NCBI GenBank assembly: GCA_002732015.1
Contig: PCCU01000009.1
Span: 10,022-22,885, forward strand
Length of the DNA: 12,864 nt
Direction: 5' to 3'
Source of the DNA: Candidatus Pelagibacterales bacterium
Lineage (GTDB): Bacteria; Pseudomonadota; Alphaproteobacteria; TMED109
Part shown: positions 7,322-12,864 of the stretch, in pieces
Numbering within the stretch: the stretch's first letter is position 1
How the letters are laid out: the number at the start of each line of letters is the position of its first letter
Notes under the pieces: model-generated
Told to the model about the DNA's origin: nothing
The model's input: only the letters and a program-made list of their open reading frames with translations
Database searches by the model: none
Program-made: the position numbers and the translations under genes

Positions 7322-8296
7322 CTATAGTTTACTCTTTAAACTATGCTTGGCTTTGATTTTTCTTATAGTCTGGGTAGAGGACCTCATTACTATAGATTCA
7401 GTATAAGCATAACCTTCCTTATTTTTTACACCTTTTAGCATACTACCATCTGTTACTCCTGTTGCAGCAAACATGACATCTCCCTTAGCTAATTCATGTA
7501 AATTATATACTTTGTTAAAATCATCAATTCCGACTTTTCTAGCTCTTTTTTTTTCTTCTTCATCTCTAAAGTTTAACCTTGTCTGCATTTGTCCTCCAAT
7601 ACATCTTAGTGCAGCAGCTGCTAAAACACCCTCTGGAGAACCTCCTACACCCATATACATGTCAACTCCTGAGTCTTCTTCTGCAGTAGCAATAACTCCA
7701 GAAACATCTCCATCAGAAATTAACATTATTCTTGCACCTATATTCCTACATTTTTTTATCAATTCAAAATGTCTTTCTCTATTTAATATACAAATTACTA
7801 ATTCATTAATATCTTTATTTTTAGCTTTAGCAAGATTTTTAATATTTACTTCTGGCTTTTCATCAAGAGATACTAAATCGTCAGGCAACCCACCTCCTAC
7901 AGCAATTTTTTCCATGTAAACGTCAGGCGCATTCAAGAAACAACCTTTTTTTGCTATAGCAATAACAGTAAGAGCATTCTGTCCTCCAGTAGCACATATT
8001 GTTGTTCCCTCTAAAGGGTCTAATGCGATATCTATTTCAGGTCCGCCCACTTTGCTACCAACCTTCTCCCCGATGTAAAGCATCGGAGCCTTATCTCTTT
8101 CCCCTTCACCTATAACAATCTCTCCAAATATATCTAACTGATTTAATGAGTTTCTCATTGCCATAACAGCAGCAGCATCAGCCGCTTTTTCATCGCCTAA
8201 TCCAATCCAAGAGCTCGCAGATAGAGCAGCAGCTTCAGTAACTCTAACTGCTTCCAATGCTAGATTTCTTTCATAAATTTCAAAAAGTTTTTTCAT
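7322..8296 (-). CDS. glpX: Class II fructose-1,6-bisphosphatase
   Basis: A metal-dependent phosphatase that hydrolyses fructose 1,6-bisphosphate to fructose 6-phosphate, the committed step of gluconeogenesis. In some relatives it also acts on sedoheptulose 1,7-bisphosphate. The 324-aa protein has the family signatures GEGERDKAP (63-71), DIALDPLEGTT (89-99) with the metal- and phosphate-binding Asp/Glu, ISDGDVSG (193-200) and the glycine-rich segment GVGGSPEGVLAAAALRC (216-232). Length is normal for class II. It starts 1 nt after hom and ends 3 nt before recJ. The hom-glpX-recJ order is, to my knowledge, common in alphaproteobacteria. In this window it also sits upstream of the sugar-nucleotide genes that consume the hexose phosphate it produces. 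Codon use looks like its neighbours. Confidence 0.96.
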   Translation of the reverse strand: MKKLFEIYERNLALEAVRVTEAAALSASSWIGLGDEKAADAAAVMAMRNSLNQLDIFGEIVIGEGERDKAPMLYIGEKVGSKVGGPEIDIALDPLEGTTICATGGQNALTVIAIAKKGCFLNAPDVYMEKIAVGGGLPDDLVSLDEKPEVNIKNLAKAKNKDINELVICILNRERHFELIKKCRNIGARIMLISDGDVSGVIATAEEDSGVDMYMGVGGSPEGVLAAAALRCIGGQMQTRLNFRDEEEKKRARKVGIDDFNKVYNLHELAKGDVMFAATGVTDGSMLKGVKNKEGYAYTESIVMRSSTQTIRKIKAKHSLKSKL

Positions 8297-8297
8297 T

Positions 8298-9593
8298 TTA
8301 TAATTCCTCTATTCTTAATAAAACAATTTTTGTTTTTATTTTTTTTAAGGCCTTCATTTTTTTTAATACTAAACTTATTTTATGCTCTGTTATTTTATGT
8401 GTTACAAATACTAATGGTACTATATTTTTTATTTTGTTATCTAATTGAAACATACTTTTAATTGATATTTTATGTTTTTTAAAAAAGAGTGTTATGTCTG
8501 CTAATACTCCTGGTTTATCATCAACTCCCATTCTAATATAAAACCTTCCTTCTCTTTTACTTATGTCCTTTGAACTTAAGCTACTTACTTTCTTGTTTTT
8601 TGTAACAAAGAACTTTTTTTTATTTTCATCATGAATATTTAAAATATCAGCCATTATTGAAGCTGCAGTAGGTCTTTTTCCTGCTCCTTTACCAACTACC
8701 ATAATTTTATCAGCAACTTCATCATCTATAATGATAGTATTTAATTCATTATCTACTTTTGAAATCATAGAATTATTAGACACAAGGCTAGGATGTACCC
8801 TTTGCATTACTTTATTATTTTTCAAATTTGATATACCCAATAGAATAATTTTATATCCAAGTTTTTGAGCCATTTTAATATCTATTTCTTCAATTTTCGA
8901 AATACCTTCTGTATATATATCAGATACCTTTGTATTAATACCAAATGCTAAGTTAGACAAAATGGCCAATTTATAAGCAGTATCTGTTCCATTTATATCA
9001 TCTTTTGGATTAGCTTCAGCAAAACCTAAATTCTGCGCTTCCTTCAATGCTTTATTAAATTGCAGATTATTTTCTCTCATTTTAGTTAAGATGTAGTTAC
9101 AAGTACCGTTTAATATTCCGTAAATATTTTTTATTTTTCCTACAATAATACTATTATTAATTAGCCTTATGATAGGTATTCCTCCACCAACTGCTGCTTC
9201 AAAACTAAATTTTGCATTATATTTCTGAGATAATTCAAATATTTTTATTCCATGTTTAGCTATAAGAGCTTTATTAGCAGTTACAAAATACTTACGTCTT
9301 TTAAGTGACTCCTTAGCCAACTTTAGAGCTAAACCATCACTACCTCCTATCAACTCAACAATAATGTCTATGTTAGGTAACTCAGTCATCTTTACTGGGT
9401 CATCAAACCACTTATAACCCTTAATACTAACATTTCTCTTCTTATTCCTATTTTTAGCAGAAATACCATTTATTGAAAAATCAGTTTTATATTTATTTTT
9501 GTAAATATTATTATTTTTTTGAATTATTTCTATAAGACCTGAACCAACAGTTCCTAATCCAACTATTCCAATTCCTATCTTTTTAACACTCAT
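8298..9593 (-). CDS. hom: Homoserine dehydrogenase with C-terminal ACT domain
   Basis: This enzyme reduces aspartate 4-semialdehyde to homoserine with NAD(P)H, the branch point to threonine and methionine. The 431-aa protein has three parts. The NAD(P)-binding domain carries GLGTVGSGL (12-20) and TANKALIA (105-112). The catalytic domain has AAVGGGIP (133-140), GILNGTCNYIL (159-169) and the KDDINGTDTAYK segment, whose Asp204 and Lys208 match the Asp/Lys pair of yeast homoserine dehydrogenase. The ACT domain (about 350-425, with DDKPGVLADIT) normally senses threonine, so feedback inhibition is expected. It is a monofunctional form without an aspartokinase domain. The start codon shares one base with the alaC stop (TAATG). 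It ends with TAA 1 nt before glpX, and its last codons hold the glpX ribosome binding site. Nothing looks damaged. Confidence 0.97.
   Translation of the reverse strand: MSVKKIGIGIVGLGTVGSGLIEIIQKNNNIYKNKYKTDFSINGISAKNRNKKRNVSIKGYKWFDDPVKMTELPNIDIIVELIGGSDGLALKLAKESLKRRKYFVTANKALIAKHGIKIFELSQKYNAKFSFEAAVGGGIPIIRLINNSIIVGKIKNIYGILNGTCNYILTKMRENNLQFNKALKEAQNLGFAEANPKDDINGTDTAYKLAILSNLAFGINTKVSDIYTEGISKIEEIDIKMAQKLGYKIILLGISNLKNNKVMQRVHPSLVSNNSMISKVDNELNTIIIDDEVADKIMVVGKGAGKRPTAASIMADILNIHDENKKKFFVTKNKKVSSLSSKDISKREGRFYIRMGVDDKPGVLADITLFFKKHKISIKSMFQLDNKIKNIVPLVFVTHKITEHKISLVLKKMKALKKIKTKIVLLRIEEL
8305..8310 (-). promoter_or_regulatory. Shine-Dalgarno sequence of glpX inside the end of hom
   Basis: The minus strand reads AGAGGA, 8 nt upstream of the glpX ATG and within the last hom codons. 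Only argC has a stronger site in this window, so glpX can probably be initiated independently as well as by coupling to hom. Confidence 0.65.
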
Positions 9594-10768
9594 TATAACT
9601 TTAAATTATTTTTAATGCTTCTTGCTGCTTGTCTAATTCTATGCTCATTTTCAACTAAACTAATTCTAACATGTTTATCACCGTACTTTCCAAATCCAAT
9701 ACCTGGAGATACAGCAACTCCTGCTTTTTTAAGAAGAAGTTTTGTAAAATATAAACTTCCTTTACCAGAATACTTTTCTGGTATAGGCGCCCAGGCAAAC
9801 ATTGTAGCATCGGGTGGAGGAAAACTCCATCCTGCTCTTTTAAAACTTGATATTAATATATCTCTTCTTTTTTTATAAACGCTTCTAATTTCTCTAATGC
9901 AGTCTTCTGGACCATTTAAAGCAGCAGTTGCTGCAACTTGAATTGGAGTAAATGCCCCATAATCTAAATATGATTTTATTCTTGCCAAGGCAGAAATAAG
10001 GACTTTGTTTCCACAAGCAAAACCTATTCTCCATCCTGGCATATTAAATGTTTTGCTCATAGAAGAAAACTCCACAGCAATATTTTTAGCCTTATTTACC
10101 TGCAATATAGATGGAGGCGGTTTTATATCAAAATAAATCTCTGCATATGCTAGATCGGATAAAATCCATATTTGATTTCTATAACAAATATTTACCAATT
10201 CCTTATAAAAATCTAAACTAACTACATCAGTTGTGGGATTATTAGGATAATTAATAATAATTGCTTTTACTCTATTTCTGTATTGTTTTATTTTAAGTGA
10301 AAGATTTTTTAAAAAGCTTTCTTGGCACTGCATTTTAATATTTTTTACACTAGCACCAGCAATCAAAAATCCATAAGGATGAATTGGATAACTAGGATTA
10401 GGTACTAATACTAAATCTCCCTTAGATGTAATAGCTGAAGCAAGATTTGCTAAACCTTCTTTTGATCCTAAAGTAACAACTATTTCCTCTTCTTTATCTA
10501 GGTTTACACCAAACCTTCTTCTATAATATTCTCTTTGCGCTTTTCTTAGTCCTTCTATGCCCCTAGAAATTGAGTATCTATGTGTTTTAGGATTTTTAAT
10601 AGTGGATATTAATTTATTAACCACATGCCTTGGAGTAGGCTGATCTGGGTTTCCCATACCTAAATCGATAATATCTCTGCCTTTTAATCTCTCTTTCGCT
10701 TTAAGGTTATTTATTTCTGAAAATACATACGGAGGAAGTAAAGAAACTCTTTCAAATTTAGTTTTCAT
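9593..10768 (-). CDS. alaC: Alanine-forming class I aminotransferase (AlaC type)
   Basis: A cytoplasmic fold-type I PLP enzyme of 391 aa. It resembles E. coli AlaC along its whole length, as I recall that sequence: LPPYVF near residue 11, DLGMGNPD (35-42), YSISRGIEGLR (65-75), GSKEGLA (101-107), LVPNPSYPIH (121-130), ARIKSYLDYG and VSPGIGFG. The Schiff-base lysine is Lys239 in SMSKTFNMPGWRIG. PLP-contacting residues are visible in YPNNPT (174-179) and SDLAYAE (204-210), and the carboxylate-binding Arg is in HVRIS (Arg368). AlaC transaminates pyruvate with glutamate to make alanine. Annotation pipelines often call such proteins LL-diaminopimelate or aspartate aminotransferase, and the hom neighbour keeps an aspartate-family role possible. 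The stop overlaps the hom start as TAATG, implying translational coupling. The preceding gene ends 8 nt upstream and no Shine-Dalgarno sequence is seen. Confidence 0.9.
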   Translation of the reverse strand: MKTKFERVSLLPPYVFSEINNLKAKERLKGRDIIDLGMGNPDQPTPRHVVNKLISTIKNPKTHRYSISRGIEGLRKAQREYYRRRFGVNLDKEEEIVVTLGSKEGLANLASAITSKGDLVLVPNPSYPIHPYGFLIAGASVKNIKMQCQESFLKNLSLKIKQYRNRVKAIIINYPNNPTTDVVSLDFYKELVNICYRNQIWILSDLAYAEIYFDIKPPPSILQVNKAKNIAVEFSSMSKTFNMPGWRIGFACGNKVLISALARIKSYLDYGAFTPIQVAATAALNGPEDCIREIRSVYKKRRDILISSFKRAGWSFPPPDATMFAWAPIPEKYSGKGSLYFTKLLLKKAGVAVSPGIGFGKYGDKHVRISLVENEHRIRQAARSIKNNLKL

Positions 10769-10776
10769 AAATTTTT

Positions 10777-11646
10777 TTATTTAGAAAATAAGTATACTTC
10801 CACTCTTCTATCATCACTGTCATTATTATTATTAGAGTTAGCCTTTACTGTTGGTTCCAAATCTCCTTTTCCTAAAACATTGACCTTCTCTGATGGAAAT
10901 CCTTTATTAATTAACATATTCTTTATAGCTTCTGCTCTGCCAAACGATAGCTCCATATTAATCTTCTTTCCCTCACTTGTCTCCCCACCTGCAGAAGATG
11001 CGTGGCCTACCAATATTAAAGTATTTTCACTGTAAAACTTGACTATCTCATTAATAACATTTTCCGCTTGCTTATCTGGGATAACAGAGTTATTAGGAAA
11101 AAAAAAGACAGCTATTTTATCATCTTCTTTATAGTTTAAATCAGTTCTTTTCTCCTGTTTTTGATACGAAATTTCACTTCCATCAACTGCTGTAGGAGGA
11201 TCAGAGTTTAGCAGCAACATTCTTACTCTCATTCTAACATTTTGCGCTATCTTTGATATAACCTCTATATTTTTTTGCTCTGATGATAATTGCTCCTTTT
11301 TTTCAATTAAGGGTTCTTCGATAGGGTCATTAGATTCTTCTATTTGAATCTCAGCACTTTGTTCTCCCTCAAAAAAGTCTTTTTCGATATCTGAGAATTC
11401 TGGTTTTTCCAATGGAATATCAGAAATATCAAGTTCCTCTTCTACTAACTCTTGTTCATTGACATTATTATTCTCTTGTAGTTCTTCTTTTTGCTCTTCT
11501 TCTTCATCGTTACCAAATAAAAAATTCTCAGTTTTATCTACAATACCGGCCAAATCAACCGTATCAGAAATTGTAGAGCAACTATTTAATGAAAACAGAA
11601 GAAATAAAAATATAAAAAAATTAGAAAAAATTTTTATCATAAACAT
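10777..11646 (-). CDS. OmpA-family outer-membrane lipoprotein with acidic linker
   Basis: A 289-aa probable lipoprotein. A hydrophobic Phe/Leu-rich signal segment (about residues 9-20) ends in the lipobox LNSC, so Cys23 should be lipidated. Ser at +2 predicts outer-membrane sorting under the Lol rule. Residues 47-128 form a low-complexity linker with 32 Asp/Glu and 6 Lys. A short conserved-looking segment (about 133-160, VRMRVRMLLL) precedes a C-terminal OmpA-like domain (about 178-289) with GHASSAGG, NMELSFGRAEA and NDSDDRRVEVYL. The family usually binds peptidoglycan, so the likely role is tethering the outer membrane to the wall or organising the envelope. The position equivalent to the diaminopimelate-binding Asp271 of E. 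coli OmpA is Ser217, while the partner Arg is kept (Arg237), with about five extra residues between them. No clear ribosome binding site is seen; a second ATG two codons in (11640) is an alternative start. The exact role is unknown. Confidence 0.82.
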   Translation of the reverse strand: MFMIKIFSNFFIFLFLLFSLNSCSTISDTVDLAGIVDKTENFLFGNDEEEEQKEELQENNNVNEQELVEEELDISDIPLEKPEFSDIEKDFFEGEQSAEIQIEESNDPIEEPLIEKKEQLSSEQKNIEVISKIAQNVRMRVRMLLLNSDPPTAVDGSEISYQKQEKRTDLNYKEDDKIAVFFFPNNSVIPDKQAENVINEIVKFYSENTLILVGHASSAGGETSEGKKINMELSFGRAEAIKNMLINKGFPSEKVNVLGKGDLEPTVKANSNNNNDSDDRRVEVYLFSK

Positions 11647-11652
11647 TCTATA

Positions 11653-12690
11653 CTAAGGTGATAATGATTGATTATCAAGTCCTAACTCTTCAGGGTAGTT
11701 CATTACCACATTTAAGTTTTGTACTGCTTGACCCGATGCTCCTTTAACTAAGTTATCGATCACAGAAATAATAGTTATCCATTCACTTTTATTATTCTCT
11801 ATAAACCCTATTCTACATAAGTTAGAACCAGTAACGTCACTAATTTTAGGGATGTTTCCTTTTTTATTAATTTTTACAAATGTAGACTTTTTATAAAAAT
11901 TATTAAGGCATTCATTTACTTTAAGATAATTAGCTTTTATGTAAATAGAACTAAGAATACCTCTATTAATAGGGATTATATGGGGAGTAAATACTATATT
12001 GAAACTCTTATTTGTTGCTATCTGAATAACATGTTCTATTTCCGGCTTATGTCTATGGTTACCGTTCCCGTATGCTTGCATGCTTCCAAAGTTCTCACAA
12101 AAAAGTAAACCTTGGGTTATATTTCTTCCAGCTCCGCTAATTCCAGACTTTGAGTCAATTATAATTTGGTCACTTTTAACTAAATCATTTGCAAGCAATG
12201 GTATTAATGGTAGCAAAACTGAAGTGGGGTAACAACCTGGACATGAAATAAATTTTTTATTTTTAATTTTATCCCTAAATACCTCAGTTAATCCATAAAT
12301 AAAGCTCTTTACCAGAGAAGGATTTTTATGTGTGCTGTAGTAAGCATTATAAATATTAATGTCTTGGAATCTAAAATCCGAAGAAAGGTCAATAACTACT
12401 ATTTTTTTAGGAAGTCTATTAATTTTCTCAGATAAAACACCGCTAGGAACGCATGAAAAGAGTACATCTATGTTAGAAAAGTCTGATTTTTCAAAGGTAT
12501 TAATAATTGGTAACTCAACACCGTGAAAATTAGAGAAAATGTCAGAAACACTTCTGCCTGCAGTACTTTTACCTATTAAAGTTTTAATTTTTACTAAAGG
12601 GTGCTTCAATAAAATCCTTAAAACCTCAGAACCTGTATAGCCTGAAGCGCCCATAACTGCTACATTGACTTTTGAATTATTATAAGAAAT
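11653..12690 (-). CDS. argC: N-acetyl-gamma-glutamyl-phosphate reductase, apparent ATT start
   Basis: ArgC is a cytoplasmic NADPH-dependent enzyme that reduces N-acetylglutamyl 5-phosphate to N-acetylglutamate 5-semialdehyde, the third step of arginine/ornithine synthesis. The Rossmann nucleotide loop GASGYTGSE lies near the N terminus, the catalytic cysteine is in PGCYPT (Cys153, counting from ATT) and the active-site histidine is in HRHKPEIE (about residue 214). The C-terminal GASGQAVQN motif is intact. Length from ATT is 345 aa, normal for the family. The first ATG in frame (12654) would begin at the nucleotide-binding loop and delete the first beta strand (KVNVAV), which all ArgC proteins need. 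The only near-cognate codon between that ATG and the in-frame TAG at 12705-12703 is ATT at 12690, directly behind AGAGGAG. The gene ends with TAG 6 nt before the lipoprotein ATG. Function is secure; the ATT start is inferred. Confidence 0.9.
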   Translation of the reverse strand: MSYNNSKVNVAVMGASGYTGSEVLRILLKHPLVKIKTLIGKSTAGRSVSDIFSNFHGVELPIINTFEKSDFSNIDVLFSCVPSGVLSEKINRLPKKIVVIDLSSDFRFQDINIYNAYYSTHKNPSLVKSFIYGLTEVFRDKIKNKKFISCPGCYPTSVLLPLIPLLANDLVKSDQIIIDSKSGISGAGRNITQGLLFCENFGSMQAYGNGNHRHKPEIEHVIQIATNKSFNIVFTPHIIPINRGILSSIYIKANYLKVNECLNNFYKKSTFVKINKKGNIPKISDVTGSNLCRIGFIENNKSEWITIISVIDNLVKGASGQAVQNLNVVMNYPEELGLDNQSLSP

Positions 12691-12697
12691 CTTACTT

Positions 12698-12704
12698 CTC
12701 CTCT
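12698..12704 (-). promoter_or_regulatory. Strong Shine-Dalgarno sequence that decides the argC start
   Basis: The minus strand reads AGAGGAG here, 7 nt upstream of an ATT codon in the argC frame (12690-12688). The spacing is optimal. It is the best ribosome binding site in the window; most other genes here have no recognisable one. Its position argues that initiation occurs at the ATT and not at the first ATG, 36 nt further downstream. Confidence 0.75.
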
Positions 12705-12723
12705 ATATTTTAGAGATGAGTAT

Positions 12724-12864
12724 CTATCTTTTACTAAACTGATAGCTTCTTCTGGCTTTAGCTCTTCCGTATTTTTTTCTTTCTACTACTCTGGAGTCTC
12801 TAGTTAGAAAACCTTCTTTTTTAAGATTTTTTCTAAGTTCTGGCTCAAAATTTACTAAAGCTCT
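12724..12864 (-). CDS. rpsI: 30S ribosomal protein S9, C-terminal part (5' end outside window)
   Basis: The last 46 codons plus a TAG stop of ribosomal protein S9 (uS9) are present. The protein is part of the 30S subunit, and its basic C-terminal tail reaches the decoding centre near the P-site tRNA. Visible family signatures are the TRDSRVVERKKYG stretch, the basic KARR segment and the terminal QFSKR, which is almost invariant in bacterial S9. The N-terminal two thirds lie beyond the right edge of the window. It is followed after 33 nt by argC, the alphaproteobacterial rpsI-argC arrangement, so argC is probably cotranscribed with the S9 gene and with whatever lies upstream (usually rplM). 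Identity is effectively certain from the C-terminal motif; only the start is unknown. Confidence 0.96.
   Translation of the reverse strand, partial: RALVNFEPELRKNLKKEGFLTRDSRVVERKKYGRAKARRSYQFSKR

Noticed and set aside
1945..9878. Other plus-strand open frames opposite the mutase, ugd, galU, recJ, glpX, hom and alaC
   Set aside because: All lie antisense to well-identified genes, have no ribosome binding site or recognisable domain, and show the composition expected from reverse-reading Lys/Asn/Ile-rich genes.
9593..10768. LL-diaminopimelate aminotransferase (DapL) as the identity of the aminotransferase
   Set aside because: The N-terminal LPPYVF, SRGIEGLR and ARIKSYLDYG segments match the AlaC type much better, although DapL-like annotation is common for such proteins.
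11459..11656. Plus-strand open frame with a Ser/Cys-rich N terminus
   Set aside because: It is the reverse reading of the acidic Glu-rich linker and signal peptide of the lipoprotein gene (GAA/GAG reversed gives Ser/Phe/Leu codons).
11653..12654. argC starting at the ATG at 12654
   Set aside because: It would remove the first strand of the Rossmann fold and begin at the nucleotide loop, and it has no ribosome binding site; an optimally spaced AGAGGAG serves the ATT 36 nt upstream.
1..12864. Mobile element, phage, CRISPR, toxin-antitoxin or other defence system
   Set aside because: No transposase, integrase, direct-repeat array, tRNA-like attachment site or unassigned small gene was found; every gene belongs to a known housekeeping family and composition is uniform by eye.

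Overview
The window is a 12.9 kb piece of a very AT-rich chromosome. By eye it is roughly 30% GC or a little less; I did not count it. Every gene lies on the minus strand, so transcription runs from high to low coordinates. The gene order and protein motifs suggest an alphaproteobacterium: rpsI-argC, alaC-hom-glpX-recJ and clpS-clpA are neighbourhoods I associate with that class. The packing (most gaps 0-8 nt, one TAATG overlap, no non-coding stretch over 50 nt), low GC and Lys/Asn/Ile-rich proteins fit a streamlined, free-living marine lineage of SAR11/HIMB59 type. That placement is an inference from style and synteny, not a phylogenetic result.

Layout in transcription order: the 3' end of rpsI (ribosomal protein S9); argC (arginine biosynthesis); an OmpA-domain lipoprotein with a long acidic linker; alaC (alanine-forming aminotransferase); hom (homoserine dehydrogenase); glpX (class II fructose-1,6-bisphosphatase); recJ (single-strand exonuclease); galU, ugd and a phosphomannomutase/phosphoglucomutase; a 47-nt AT-rich gap with a possible promoter; clpS; and the first 532 codons of clpA, which leaves the window at base 1.

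How the genes fit together: argC, alaC and hom supply amino acids. GlpX returns triose carbon to hexose phosphate. The hexose-phosphate mutase (G6P to G1P), GalU (G1P to UDP-glucose) and Ugd (UDP-glucose to UDP-glucuronate) form a complete three-step route to UDP-glucuronate in three abutting genes. ClpS and ClpA are the adaptor and unfoldase of N-degron proteolysis. The window looks like four old syntenic blocks fused into one co-directional run.

I found no mobile element, CRISPR array, tRNA, rRNA, phage gene or defence system, and no strong case for an undescribed multi-gene system. The most notable observation is that argC has no ATG, GTG or TTG in the right place. It appears to start at an ATT codon served by the strongest Shine-Dalgarno sequence in the window. 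Secondary points are an OmpA-like domain that lacks the usual peptidoglycan-binding aspartate, long in-frame A/T homopolymers in recJ, and a possibly leaderless clpS transcript.
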